A DNA stretch of 64,000 nucleotides from Jeongeupia naejangsanensis (GCF_016865585.1 NZ_JAESND010000001.1:806001-870000), one strand, 5' to 3'. Numbered from the stretch's first letter, positions 16,345 through 24,533 are shown. Numbers and translations: made by a program. Notes: generated by a model not told the origin, from the sequence alone.

Positions 16345-16806
16345 ATGCTCAACATACTTAGCGACTCGCTAGGCAAACTTGGTACACCGACATACCCATT
16401 AAAACAGGCTGCAGACAACTTGCAAGTCGTCGGAGAGCTCGCACTCGCCACCCCCACTCCAATCGACATAATCATGAGAAACAAATTTGTTATCGCTGCG
16501 ACAAGAATGGGGGGAAAAACAGCAATACGCCCAGAGTTCACAACCGAAAAATTTATCGAACAAATAAGATACTTGATGACGTCCGAGTTCGGCACTTTGA
16601 AGGGACCATGCCAGAACGCACTGCAAGAACTTCCATCACTTGCCATTCGGGCAAAGCTTGCCGGATACCCGCTGGAAAATTCGAACGTCCAAAAAGCTTT
16701 TTTCGGATTCTTGATGTCTTACGTCACGGAAGGGTTTGTCAATCAGGACACGACTGGCACTCAGATGGGAAACTTTCAGGGGAAATGGCATGGCGGTGGA
16801 TTTTGA
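16345..16806 (+). CDS. Hypothetical protein downstream of deaminase
   Basis: A 153-aa protein with no recognised family. It is preceded by AAGGA with good spacing. The sequence is mixed and soluble (LKQAADNLQVVGELALATPTP; FTTEKFIEQIRYLMTSEFG) and ends in GNFQGKWHGGGF. It shares the AT-rich composition and direction of the deaminase gene, so the two may have been acquired together; a partner or immunity role is possible but unsupported. The 285 bp between them contain only a weak 58-codon frame (16081-16257) without a ribosome-binding site. Confidence 0.6.
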   Translation: MLNILSDSLGKLGTPTYPLKQAADNLQVVGELALATPTPIDIIMRNKFVIAATRMGGKTAIRPEFTTEKFIEQIRYLMTSEFGTLKGPCQNALQELPSLAIRAKLAGYPLENSNVQKAFFGFLMSYVTEGFVNQDTTGTQMGNFQGKWHGGGF

Positions 16807-16864
16807 CTTCGCACCGACCAATGCGGAACAAAATTGATCGGCAGATCAACAGCCATCAATAAAG

Positions 16865-17050
16865 CTACGAATGTGATTCAAATGAATACGGTTCAAAATG
16901 AATCACCTCCTCCCCGATCCACTGGTTCAACTCCATGAACCGCGCCTGCAGCGGCCCGATCTCGTTGCGCGCGAATACTTCGGCTGCCTGAGCCGGCGAG
17001 TCGAAGCCACCCATGCTGGTCGGGATGATGCCGATTAATAAACGCGGCAT
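16865..17050 (-). pseudogene. Phage portal protein Q, C-terminal fragment
   Basis: The 61-codon frame reads LIGIIPTSMGGFDSPAQAAE and LQARFMELNQWIGEEVIHF, which is the C-terminal end of P2 gpQ-type portal proteins (family motif GIIP-x3-GGF and RF-x-LN-WIGEEV). The other roughly 280 residues are missing. It starts inside the stop of an integrase tail fragment (TGATG), a recombination junction. Confidence 0.8.
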
Positions 17051-17074
17051 CACTCCACCGCGCTCCCCTTGCGC
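17036..17074. repeat. Direct repeat, right copy (39 bp)
   Basis: Matches 13806-13844 at 34 of 39 positions. On the minus strand it encodes RERKGSAVE and a stop, a diverged copy of the same integrase tail, and runs into the portal fragment. Confidence 0.7.
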
Positions 17075-17086
17075 TCGCGGCTCAAA

Positions 17087-17887
17087 TCAATGCGCCGGAG
17101 CCACAGCGTTGATGGCCGCAATCACGCTCGCCGGCTGGTCTTGCTGGATGTAATGCCCGGATTGCGGCACCACGTCGACGCGTGGCGCACCGGTCAGTCG
17201 TAGCCAGTCCTGTGCCAGTTCGCGGTCGAGTTGCGCAAAGGCCCCCTGCTCGATCGGACCGTACTCGCTGCGCCTCAGCACCCGGGTCGGTGCTCCGAAC
17301 GGGGTGTCGGTCAATTGGTTCAGGCAGTCTTCCTGCGCATCGAACTCGCGCCGCTCGGTGCTGCTGAACGTCGTGGCCCGCAACCCCTTGAGCACGCCGG
17401 CCAACGCCGGCAGGTCCTGCTGCATGCGCTGCCAGTGCGCCGGATGCGTGGCGTCGACCAGCACCAGCCCTGCCACTTCCTGCGGGTACAACCTGGCGTA
17501 GGCATACTGGTACAGCCCGCCCAGCGAATGACCGGCCAGGACATAGGGCGGCGGCAACCGGCTGGCTTGCAGCACCGTGTGCAGCTCCCGGGCAACGGTG
17601 CAGGCGTCGCGCGGCGCGGCGCTGGTGGCACTGCTGCCGTAACCCGGGCGGTCATAGCTGAACACCGTGTACTGCGTGCTCAACACCGGCACGATGCGCC
17701 GCCACGTTCCACGGTCGTCCCCCAGACCCGATTGCAGCACCACGACAGCCCCGTGCGTGCCGGCAATGGCATAGCTGATTGCAGCCCCTGCGACCTGTTC
17801 GGTGCCGGTAGCGGGCAGCGAAGTGCAGGCCGTCAGAGGCAACACCCCCAAGGCGATCGATGCGATGCGGCGAGATAGCGGGTTCAC
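17087..17887 (-). CDS. Alpha/beta hydrolase lipoprotein
   Basis: A 266-aa alpha/beta hydrolase. The GTG start at 17887 has GGAG eight bases upstream; an in-frame ATG at 17929 would add 14 residues before the signal. The signal ends in a lipobox (LPLTAC, Cys21). The oxyanion loop region is LQSGLGDDRGTW, the nucleophile elbow is AGHSLGG, and the catalytic His is in PQSGHYIQQDQP. Substrate unknown; an esterase or lipase-like role in the envelope is likely. It ends against the right edge of the prophage remnant. Confidence 0.82.
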   Translation of the reverse strand: MNPLSRRIASIALGVLPLTACTSLPATGTEQVAGAAISYAIAGTHGAVVVLQSGLGDDRGTWRRIVPVLSTQYTVFSYDRPGYGSSATSAAPRDACTVARELHTVLQASRLPPPYVLAGHSLGGLYQYAYARLYPQEVAGLVLVDATHPAHWQRMQQDLPALAGVLKGLRATTFSSTERREFDAQEDCLNQLTDTPFGAPTRVLRRSEYGPIEQGAFAQLDRELAQDWLRLTGAPRVDVVPQSGHYIQQDQPASVIAAINAVAPAH

Positions 17888-18269
17888 GGTGCGGCTCCAG
17901 CAATGGATGCAGATGATTGTTTCAACCATCCTCCCCCCGCCAGATTGAAAACTGGTGACGGTCCTGCCGGATCCAGCACGGAGATGGCCGAATGGGCCGT
18001 GAAACCGCCTCTGCCGACCGGAAGCGGTTTAATCGTGCAAGGGGTCGCTACGCGAACTGCGAGTTCAGCCGGGCCGGGCCGGCAAGCTTGCAGCCCGTCG
18101 GCACATCGGCACTCGCACGGAGTCACGCTTGCCGACACAGGGCTCGGGAAGAAGGCCAGCCGGGAAAACCGGTCTACTCAGCCGGCACGGCCTTTGGTGC
18201 AGCAGAAAACGGCAGCCTCGCTGCGTGGCGTCGCCGCCGTCAGGCCTTGTACCCCGCCGGCCACGGCGG
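17888..18269. other. Intergenic stretch, no gene seen
   Basis: This region of 382 bases has open frames on both strands, but none has family-like sequence or a ribosome-binding site. It lies behind the cupin gene and ahead of the hydrolase gene, so it may hold the hydrolase promoter. Confidence 0.45.
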
Positions 18270-18695
18270 CTATTTCTCCATCACCACATTCCACGGCCCG
18301 TCTGCCTGAATGAAGAACACCGCGTCCTCATTGCCCTCGACCTTTGCCGTGTGGGGTACCTTGTTGGTCAGCGCGAAATACGCGCCCGGCCCCAGCCGGT
18401 AATCCCTGCCTTCGACGTTCAGCGTGATCGTGCCCGATATCACCGTCACGTAATGGTCCGCATCGTGATGGTGTCTGGGCGTCACCAGGCCGACCGGATA
18501 CTTCAGGAAGAAGCGGCTCTTGCCTTTCTCCATGCTGCCCGCAACCGGCGCAGCGGCAATACCGTTGCCCATGTCCTTCCACTGAAGGTCCGCCTTCGGC
18601 ACGACGACCGCCGAGTCTGTCCCCGCTGCCTGCAGCGGGGATCCGGCCATCAGTGCCGTCGCAACAAAAACGACCAGCATGCGCTTGAGTGTCAT
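18270..18695 (-). CDS. Secreted cupin-domain protein
   Basis: A 141-aa protein with a signal peptide (LVVFVATALMAGSPLQAAG). The cupin core shows the metal-binding motif TPRHHHDADHYVTVISG followed by LGPGAYFALTNKVPHTAKV. Both cupin motifs are complete, with His, His, Glu-like and His positions. It is preceded by AAGGAGA. The function is unknown; small periplasmic cupins often bind metal or sense ligands. It runs in the same direction as the hydrolase, 382 bp away. Confidence 0.82.
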   Translation of the reverse strand: MTLKRMLVVFVATALMAGSPLQAAGTDSAVVVPKADLQWKDMGNGIAAAPVAGSMEKGKSRFFLKYPVGLVTPRHHHDADHYVTVISGTITLNVEGRDYRLGPGAYFALTNKVPHTAKVEGNEDAVFFIQADGPWNVVMEK

Positions 18696-18966
18696 TCGAG
18701 TCTCCTTTCGCCAAGGTTGACTCATCTCCAGATCCGGCGGCGTCAGTCCAGCACCGGTCAATACTTCGGAGCGTAGTCCAGCGAGCGGCGCTTCATCGCA
18801 CGGATCGACCCGGCAATAGAGAAACGGCCGAAAGACGGCAAGGCAGAGCCCACCGTTGACCGGTGGTCCCCGCACTCTTGCGGCCCTAGGCTCAGCAGGA
18901 CGTCCATTCAGCTTTCGATGCCGCGGGAGGCACGAACACCCGTTGGGGCATGCCGGCCCGGCGCAG

Positions 18967-19671
18967 TCAGATCGCGCCGCTGATGGCCACGACACGGCCA
19001 ACGATCTCGAGTTCGTCGAGGTACTCGGCCGGAATGGTGCGTGGTGCGTATTTGGCTTCGTTGTCCGAATGCAGGATCACCGCCCCGCCCGGCGCCTTGT
19101 ACAGGCGCTTGACGAAGAATTCGCCCTGCCAGCACAACGCGTAAACCTTGCCGTCCTGAATCAGCCGCTGCGTGTAGTCGATCACCAGACTGTCGCCTTC
19201 GTGGATGCGCTCTTCCATGCTGTCGCCTTCGGCGAGAATGGTCGCGGCATTGTTGGCCGTCACCCCCAGCCGCTCCGCCCAGGCACGCCGGAACGCATTG
19301 CGCTGCCCCTTCTCGTCGATTTCCCAGACGAGCTTGCCGTTGCCGCAAGACGCCTGAACATCCAGCCGGGGCAGGAACACGTAGCCATCCGGATCCAGTT
19401 CGTCCTCGTTGTCCCACACCGTCACCGGCCGTGGCGCCACGACCGGCGCGGAGACCTTGGCCTGCGCGGCCGTCCGGCCGTCGCCGACCAGCCAGAGCGG
19501 ATCGACGCCCAGCGCATCGGCCAGTTGGGGCAGGAAAGTGGCGCTCTTGTTGCGTCCGGACTCGATATTGCCGATGGCGGACTGCCCCACCCCGGCACGT
19601 TTGGCGAGCTCTTTCTGCGACAAACCCAGTTCAGTGCGCCGTTGGCGCACGCGATCAGCAAACGTGTTCAT
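18967..19671 (-). CDS. CI-like repressor with S24 peptidase domain
   Basis: A 234-aa LexA/CI-type repressor. Residues 4-60 are a helix-turn-helix (FADRVRQRRTELGLSQKELAKRAGV). The C-terminal S24 domain has a probable cleavage site ASCG (Cys109-Gly110), catalytic Ser151 in AEGDSMEE and Lys188 in FFVKRL. RecA-stimulated self-cleavage after DNA damage is therefore expected, which would switch on the tail locus in the SOS response, as for other tailocins. Operators lie directly upstream. Confidence 0.92.
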   Translation of the reverse strand: MNTFADRVRQRRTELGLSQKELAKRAGVGQSAIGNIESGRNKSATFLPQLADALGVDPLWLVGDGRTAAQAKVSAPVVAPRPVTVWDNEDELDPDGYVFLPRLDVQASCGNGKLVWEIDEKGQRNAFRRAWAERLGVTANNAATILAEGDSMEERIHEGDSLVIDYTQRLIQDGKVYALCWQGEFFVKRLYKAPGGAVILHSDNEAKYAPRTIPAEYLDELEIVGRVVAISGAI

Positions 19672-19694
19672 AACACAAATGTAACACCGAAATT

Positions 19695-19733
19695 AAACAC
19701 ATTGATGTTGACATCATAAACACAATCGTGTTT
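19695..19733. promoter_or_regulatory. Tandem repressor operators
   Basis: A perfect dyad AAACACAATCGTGTTT at 19718-19733 and a weaker copy at 19695-19710 lie between the divergent repressor and early genes. A third copy, GAACACATCAGTGTTT at 19896-19911, lies further on. The shared pattern is RAACAC-n4-GTGTTT. Confidence 0.7.
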
Positions 19734-19801
19734 AATAGCAATCGCTGCGCAAACAGCGCCACCCGCTTCCTCCGCCGGTCGCAACTCCTGGGACCGGCTT
19801 C

Positions 19802-19825
19802 ACCAAGGGTTTACCTTGGTTTTTT
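19802..19825 (+). terminator. Leader terminator before first early gene
   Basis: Stem ACCAAGG / CCTTGGT with a GTTTA loop, then six T. It lies between the operators and the first early gene, so rightward transcripts from the switch region would stop here unless antiterminated or started further on. Confidence 0.75.
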
Positions 19826-19895
19826 CTTCCCGTTCGAGCGTCCCGACCCGGTTCCCGCCGCGCAGGCATCCCCGTCAACACGTATCGGACCAATT

Positions 19896-19911
19896 GAACA
19901 CATCAGTGTTT
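19896..19911. promoter_or_regulatory. Third repressor operator copy
   Basis: GAACACATCAGTGTTT has the same half-sites as the two operators 165-200 bp upstream and lies 55 bp before the first early gene. Confidence 0.6.
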
Positions 19912-19966
19912 GCCAACCAGCACACCGCAAGCGCCACCGGCGGGCGGTTCAAGCAGGAGTCCAACG

Positions 19967-20158
19967 ATGAGTGAATATCAAATGCACCGCGATCCGGTGT
20001 TCGACGCCGTTGCCCGCCGCGAAGCCAACGAGCGGCGCCGGCAGGAATGGCTGGCCAAACAGGCCGCCAACGACGCGATCTGGCGCGCCAGCCCGGAATA
20101 CCGGCAAATGCGTCGGCAAAAGGTGTTGCAGGCCATGCGCAAGATCAGCGCACGCTGA
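19967..20158 (+). CDS. Small basic hypothetical early protein
   Basis: A 63-aa, highly charged helical protein (RREANERRRQEWLAKQAAND). The start at 19967 has AGGAG at ideal spacing. It is the first rightward gene behind the operators and 87 bp ahead of the primase gene. No family is recognised. Confidence 0.6.
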   Translation: MSEYQMHRDPVFDAVARREANERRRQEWLAKQAANDAIWRASPEYRQMRRQKVLQAMRKISAR

Positions 20159-20245
20159 TCGTCGTACCGACACCATTCGCTGTAGCAGCGCTGGCGCATT
20201 CCCGCGCTGCTCCGCGCACCGCTTTCACCCCGCCACGGAGCCTGA

Positions 20246-22717
20246 ATGGCAAGCAGCCTAGCCAGCGTCATCCAACAATTTGCCGCCGCCGACATGCCGG
20301 CGATCAGCGCACACGAACTGCAGATCGATACGAATCACTGGCATCGCTACGGACCGAAAAAGCGCGCGTATTACAAAGTACTGTCGCTGCGCACCCGCTC
20401 CGGCAAAACGGTCTATGTCGGCACGTTCGGCCAGGGCAGCGCGCAATACCGGATCGAGCCGGACGGCGACCAGCATCTGAGTGATGACGACATGCAGGAC
20501 CTGCAGCGCAAGCGCGAAGCGATCGATCGCGCCGATCAGGCCAGGCGCGAGCAAGATGCCGCCGCGGCCGCCAACCGGGCACATATGCAATGGGCACTGG
20601 CCGCCCCGTCGGGCTACAGCCCCTATGCCGAACGCAAGCGCATTGCCCCGGAAAGCCACCGCGTCTCGCCGGATGGCGTGCTGCTCGTGCCGCTGTGGCG
20701 CTACGACCAGCAGCCGGCGGCGCTGGCCGGATTACAGTCGATCACCCCGTGGGAAAACGAGCACGGCGGCAACAAGCGCTTTACCCGTGCCATGCGCAAA
20801 CAGGGTGCAGCCTGCCGGCTGGGCGACGCACCCGCACCGGGCATGCCCATCATCCTCGTCGAAGGCTATGCCACCGGTTGCAGCATCCGCATGGCGCTCG
20901 AACGCGCGCTACCGGTCTACGTCGGCTTCGACGCCGGCAATCTCATCCACGTCGCACGCGTCCTGCGGGCCGCTTTTCCGGCCAGCCCCATCGTCATTGC
21001 CGCCGACGACGATTACCTGCCGACGCGCGACGGCAGCAACAACCGCGAGGGCGAGCATCAGGCACGCCAGGTCGTCGGCAGCGTCGCCCGCTGCAGCCTC
21101 GTTCTGCCGAGTTTTTCCGTCGCGCGACGGCAGCAGCGCGACGACGAAACGCTGCCCAAGCTCACCGACTTCAACGACCTGCATGTGGCCGAAGGCCTGA
21201 ACATCGTCGCGGCCCAGTTGCGCGCCGCATTGGCCCAGGCGACCGAGGCCGAGGCTACGACCGGCGGCGCGCTGACGCTGCCACAGGTACTGGCCCGCTT
21301 TGCGCTGATCTTCGGCACCACGCACGTCTGGGACGATGTCGAGCAATGCCTGTTGAAAAAGGCCGCATTCACCGCCCTGGTCGGCACGGCCATCAGCAAG
21401 GCCTGGTATGGCGACCCGGCCAAGCGCCAGAAGCGCATGTCGGATCTGCCCAAGGCCACGCGGCCGGGCAACACCGCCACCGCAGATGCCTCGCGCACGC
21501 TGCTGGACCGCTACACGCTGCTGTACGGCACCGAAACGGTATGGGACGCGCAGGCGCGGATCATCCTGAGCCTGTCGGCATTGCGCGCGGCGTTCGGCAG
21601 CGATGCGGTGCGCTACTGGCAGGAAAATCCGCTTCGGCGGATGGTCGATGCCGACAAGCTGACGTTCGATCCGACCGAGCGCGTCGACCCGGCGACGCAC
21701 GTCAACCTGTTCGGCGGCATGCCGCTGAAACCGGTGCATGACGAGCAGCTGGCCGATCCGATCGTCGGCCTCGTCATGCACCTGTGCAATCACGATCCGT
21801 CGGTCTATCACTGGCTGATGCAGTGGATTGCGCTGCCGCTGCAGCAGCCGGGCACAAAGATGGATACCTCGGTGCTGATGTTCGGCGAGAAACAGGGCAC
21901 CGGAAAATCGCTGTTCTGGGAAGGTGTGATCAAGGCCATCTACGGCGAATACGGCACCACCATCGGCCAGTACCAGCTCGACAGCCAGTTCACCGGCTGG
22001 CAATCGCGCCGGCTGTTCGTGCTGGCCGAGGAAGTCGTCGGCCGCGCCGAGAAGTACAGCCACATCGGCACGATCAAGCATCTGGTTACCGGCCGGACGA
22101 TGCGCATCAACGAAAAGAACATGCCCGAACGCGAGGAAACCAACCACGCCAACATCGTCTTCCTGTCGAACGAAGTACAGCCGCTGCACCTTGAACTGGA
22201 CGACCGGCGCTTTCTGGCGATCGAGCCGCGCACGCTGTTGAACGAACGCGATCAGCAAACGATACGCGACGCGTTTGCCGCCGGCGGCATTGCGGCCTTC
22301 TACGGCTACCTGCTGCGCTACCCGATCGACCCCGGTTTCGATCGCCGCAGCAAACCCATCGTCACCGCCGCCAAGACCCGGCTGATCGAATACGGACTGC
22401 CGCCGTGGCAGGTGTTCTACCGGGCGTGGAAAGCCGGACAGCTCGACGTGCCTTATCAGTCCTGCTGTTCGCAAGACCTGTTCCGCGCCTACCGCCACTG
22501 GGCCGCCGACCACGGTGGCGGCGAGAAACTGACCGAAACCAAGTTCTGCAGCCTGATCGCCGCACGCGAAACCAAGCGGGTCGAATGGCTGCGCGACACC
22601 GGCGGCCGACGCCGCCAGCGTACCGTCTTCGTCATCGACGACGCCCCGGCCGACACCACCAAGGAGGCGTGGTTCTCGGCGCGATGCCAGCGTTTCGTTG
22701 ACGCGATGCAGCATTGA
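20246..22717 (+). CDS. Phage primase-helicase (Toprim plus DUF5906/D5-like)
   Basis: An 823-aa replication protein. Residues about 190-300 are a Toprim domain (IILVEGYATGCSIR with the Glu, then VYVGFDAGNL and IVIAADDD). Residues about 530-700 hold a P-loop helicase of the D5/DUF5906 type (MFGEKQGTGKSLFWEGV Walker A; FVLAEEVVG Walker B; NIVFLSNE sensor). The C-terminal region may bind DNA. No separate zinc-binding domain is visible. A complete primase-helicase is unusual in a tailocin and suggests derivation from a replicating phage or satellite. Terminator follows. Confidence 0.88.
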   Translation: MASSLASVIQQFAAADMPAISAHELQIDTNHWHRYGPKKRAYYKVLSLRTRSGKTVYVGTFGQGSAQYRIEPDGDQHLSDDDMQDLQRKREAIDRADQARREQDAAAAANRAHMQWALAAPSGYSPYAERKRIAPESHRVSPDGVLLVPLWRYDQQPAALAGLQSITPWENEHGGNKRFTRAMRKQGAACRLGDAPAPGMPIILVEGYATGCSIRMALERALPVYVGFDAGNLIHVARVLRAAFPASPIVIAADDDYLPTRDGSNNREGEHQARQVVGSVARCSLVLPSFSVARRQQRDDETLPKLTDFNDLHVAEGLNIVAAQLRAALAQATEAEATTGGALTLPQVLARFALIFGTTHVWDDVEQCLLKKAAFTALVGTAISKAWYGDPAKRQKRMSDLPKATRPGNTATADASRTLLDRYTLLYGTETVWDAQARIILSLSALRAAFGSDAVRYWQENPLRRMVDADKLTFDPTERVDPATHVNLFGGMPLKPVHDEQLADPIVGLVMHLCNHDPSVYHWLMQWIALPLQQPGTKMDTSVLMFGEKQGTGKSLFWEGVIKAIYGEYGTTIGQYQLDSQFTGWQSRRLFVLAEEVVGRAEKYSHIGTIKHLVTGRTMRINEKNMPEREETNHANIVFLSNEVQPLHLELDDRRFLAIEPRTLLNERDQQTIRDAFAAGGIAAFYGYLLRYPIDPGFDRRSKPIVTAAKTRLIEYGLPPWQVFYRAWKAGQLDVPYQSCCSQDLFRAYRHWAADHGGGEKLTETKFCSLIAARETKRVEWLRDTGGRRRQRTVFVIDDAPADTTKEAWFSARCQRFVDAMQH

Positions 22718-23107
22718 AGCGGTTGCCCCTGGTTGAGGGTCTGCCTTCACCTTCCACCCTTCCCGATCCCAGCAACGGCGCGATTTCGCGCCGTTTTTTC
22801 ATGGTTGCGCCACCTGCCAGCGGCCGCACCGGTCACGACCTGCGCGGCAATCGCACCAGAGCCGGCGAGCTGCAATCCCTGCTGCACCGGCATGAGCCCA
22901 ACCCTCAACCTTCCAACCAGATCAAGCCAAGACAGCCAGCACAGGGCCCGGGGCGATGACGGATGCCCGCCCCGCCCCAACCAGACCCAAACAACCGGGC
23001 ACCAGGACAAAAAACCCGGTGCAACAATGGTAAAATAACTAACAAATACAAAGCCTTGCATCGACTTGGCTAGGAGGCTTCCAGGAGTATCAACGGGGGC
23101 TTTTTTC
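22718..23107. other. Early/late intergenic region
   Basis: Apart from the terminator at 22774-22799 these 390 bases hold no credible gene. A possible -10 (TAAAAT) occurs near 23030 ahead of the Q-like gene. Confidence 0.4.
22774..22799 (+). terminator. Intrinsic terminator after primase gene
   Basis: Ten-base perfect arms AACGGCGCGA / TCGCGCCGTT followed by T residues. Confidence 0.88.
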
Positions 23108-23608
23108 ATGAACCAAATCATCGATCTCTATCTGCTGGCCTGGGCCGCCTCGGTCCGCGTCGACCATCTGCAACTCAAGCGCGTCAAGGTTGCGCAGAGC
23201 CGCTATGGCGAGCTGGCCGGAGGCGCATTCGGCGGCACCGACGAGCACGAAGTCACCGTGCTCGGCAGCCGCTGCCGCGTCACGCCCGACACCGTTTACG
23301 TCACCGACGCACGCAGCCAGCGCGAAACGGCGGTCGAGCAAGCCAAACTGAAAGCCGTCTTCGCCGTCATCGGTGCCATGGACACCGAAACGGCCGAACT
23401 GCTGCGCGTGCATTACACGATTCCGGCATCGGTCGACGACAAGGCCAGCCGTGCCGGCGTCAGCGGCCGGACCTGGAACCGCTGGGTCCGCGATGCCAAA
23501 GTGGCGTTCGGCGCGCAGTTCTGGCTCTTGACGCAAGGCGTACGGCAACGTGGTGTCGGCATGCTGATCGAAAACGACTCGAAAACGCTTGACAGCCTGA
23601 CAGGGTGA
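23108..23608 (+). CDS. Q-like phage late regulator (putative antiterminator)
   Basis: A 166-aa DNA-binding-type protein. The C-terminal third has a helix-turn-helix (DDKASRAGVSGRTWNRWVRD) preceded by a helix (MDTETAELLRVHYTIPASV), the arrangement seen in phage Q82/Q21-type antiterminators and related late regulators. The stop lies within a perfect sigma70 promoter, which is followed at once by a terminator, just as lambda Q precedes pR' and tR'. The start at 23108 (MNQIIDLYLL) is chosen over the longer frame. Identity as a true antiterminator is inferred from fold and context. Confidence 0.6.
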   Translation: MNQIIDLYLLAWAASVRVDHLQLKRVKVAQSRYGELAGGAFGGTDEHEVTVLGSRCRVTPDTVYVTDARSQRETAVEQAKLKAVFAVIGAMDTETAELLRVHYTIPASVDDKASRAGVSGRTWNRWVRDAKVAFGAQFWLLTQGVRQRGVGMLIENDSKTLDSLTG

Positions 23609-23617
23609 CACTATAAT
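23589..23617 (+). promoter_or_regulatory. Perfect sigma70 consensus promoter
   Basis: TTGACA at 23589-23594 and TATAAT at 23612-23617 are both perfect, with the optimal 17-bp spacer. It overlaps the end of the Q-like gene and points into the late tail operon; the start point would be near 23624. Confidence 0.9.
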
Positions 23618-23647
23618 TTGTGTAACGCTGTCATTGATGCGTCTACA

Positions 23648-23676
23648 AACCCCGGTGCGAAAGCCCGGGGTTTTTT
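23648..23676 (+). terminator. Terminator immediately behind the late promoter
   Basis: Stem AACCCCGG / CCGGGGTT followed by six T, only about 25 bases after the expected start point. Without antitermination the promoter would yield an RNA of about 50 nt. Confidence 0.88.
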
Positions 23677-23738
23677 GCATTTCCGCTTCCCCGTCGCGTC
23701 CTGCGGCATTCCCCATCGCCTCGTTCAGAGGAACCCCC

Positions 23739-24335
23739 ATGCACACCTTGAGCGCAATCCGTCAGGCGCTGGCGTCGCTGCTCGTCAATCAGACCGGTGC
23801 CGGTGCCAGTGTCTGGAGCGGCCAGGCCAAGCGCTTTGGCGACGCACCGCTACCGGCCCTGCACATCCGCCTGTCCGGCCGCGATACCCAGGCCGCCAGT
23901 GATATTCCGGCGCAGTCTCATCAGGTCAATCTCGCCATCGCCATCGTCTGCCAGGCCGATGGCGACGATCAGGCCGAAGCACTGCTTGAACAGGTCGAGA
24001 CCATCCTGACGCGGAACCCGACGCTGAACGGCCTGCTGAACCAGCCACTGCAGGCCACGCAACTGCTGGTCAGTGTCGACACCGTAGCCACGCCCGATCT
24101 GCTGATCTATACGCAGGCCTACACCGGACGCTGGCAGGAAGAACCGTTTGCCGCCCTGACGGTGACCGAAGCGGCAACCACGCCGGCGTTCGGCCAATTC
24201 AAACAGCTGCACGTCGACCTCGACGCACCGCCGTTCGACAGCGCCGCCGAACACGCCCGCTGGCTGGCCGGCGACTACAGCCGCAGTCGGCCCGAAGCGC
24301 AGTCCGACCACTTTTACCCCGGAGCCAGTTCATGA
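23739..24335 (+). CDS. Mu gp37-like tail protein (DUF1834)
   Basis: A 198-aa protein in the position of Mu gp37, just before the DUF2635 and sheath genes. It shows an N-terminal helix (LSAIRQALASLLVNQTGAG), a central strand region (LNLLNQPLQATQLLVSVDTVATPDLLIYTQAYTGRW type) and an acidic tail. Gp37-type proteins are thought to end or stabilise the tail. The start at 23739 has AGAGGAA ahead; the frame overlaps the next gene by 4 bases (ATGA). Confidence 0.72.
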   Translation: MHTLSAIRQALASLLVNQTGAGASVWSGQAKRFGDAPLPALHIRLSGRDTQAASDIPAQSHQVNLAIAIVCQADGDDQAEALLEQVETILTRNPTLNGLLNQPLQATQLLVSVDTVATPDLLIYTQAYTGRWQEEPFAALTVTEAATTPAFGQFKQLHVDLDAPPFDSAAEHARWLAGDYSRSRPEAQSDHFYPGASS

Positions 24336-24520
24336 AAACCCATCTCCGCCCCGCCCGGCCCGACCTCGTCGTCTGGCTGCCCGACGGCAGCGCCACGCTG
24401 CCGCCGGAAGGCAGCACCGTTTACCTCGATGCCTACTGGCACCGGCGTATTACCGACGGCGACGTCCTCATCGTCCCGCCGGACACCTCTTCGACCACCC
24501 CTGAACAAAACCCCGCCTGA
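24332..24520 (+). CDS. DUF2635 protein (Mu gp38-like)
   Basis: A 62-aa protein with the DUF2635 pattern: DPxxxxxLPPEG-type motif (SATLPPEGSTVYLDAYWHRRI) and DGDVLIVPP. In Mu-like phages this small gene always precedes the sheath gene. It overlaps the preceding gene by ATGA. Its stop codon lies in the loop of a terminator hairpin. Confidence 0.82.
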   Translation: MKTHLRPARPDLVVWLPDGSATLPPEGSTVYLDAYWHRRITDGDVLIVPPDTSSTTPEQNPA

Positions 24521-24533
24521 CGCGGGGTTTTTT
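24507..24533 (+). terminator. Intrinsic terminator before sheath gene
   Basis: AAAACCCCGC / GCGGGGTTTT with a 5-base loop and a T-run, placed at the DUF2635 stop, 17 bp before the sheath start. Confidence 0.85.

Larger units (their letters stand above)
13789..17086. mobile_element. Remnant of a second P2-like prophage with cargo
   Basis: An integrase C-terminal pseudogene at the left and a portal-protein C-terminal fragment at the right, both leftward, enclose three cargo genes. A 39-bp direct repeat containing the end of the integrase frame occurs at both ends. The position next to a tRNA end suggests tandem integration at the same site followed by large deletions. Confidence 0.6.

Noticed and set aside
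17903-18313. 136-codon plus-strand frame in the gap before the cupin gene
   Set aside because: Low-complexity, overlaps the cupin gene end on the other strand, no start signal.
20909-22750. 613-codon minus-strand frame opposite the primase
   Set aside because: No recognisable motifs; the plus-strand Toprim and P-loop motifs are clear.
22930-23060. Small protein gene ahead of the Q-like gene
   Set aside because: The short frames are Pro/Thr/Ser-rich and lack a ribosome-binding site.
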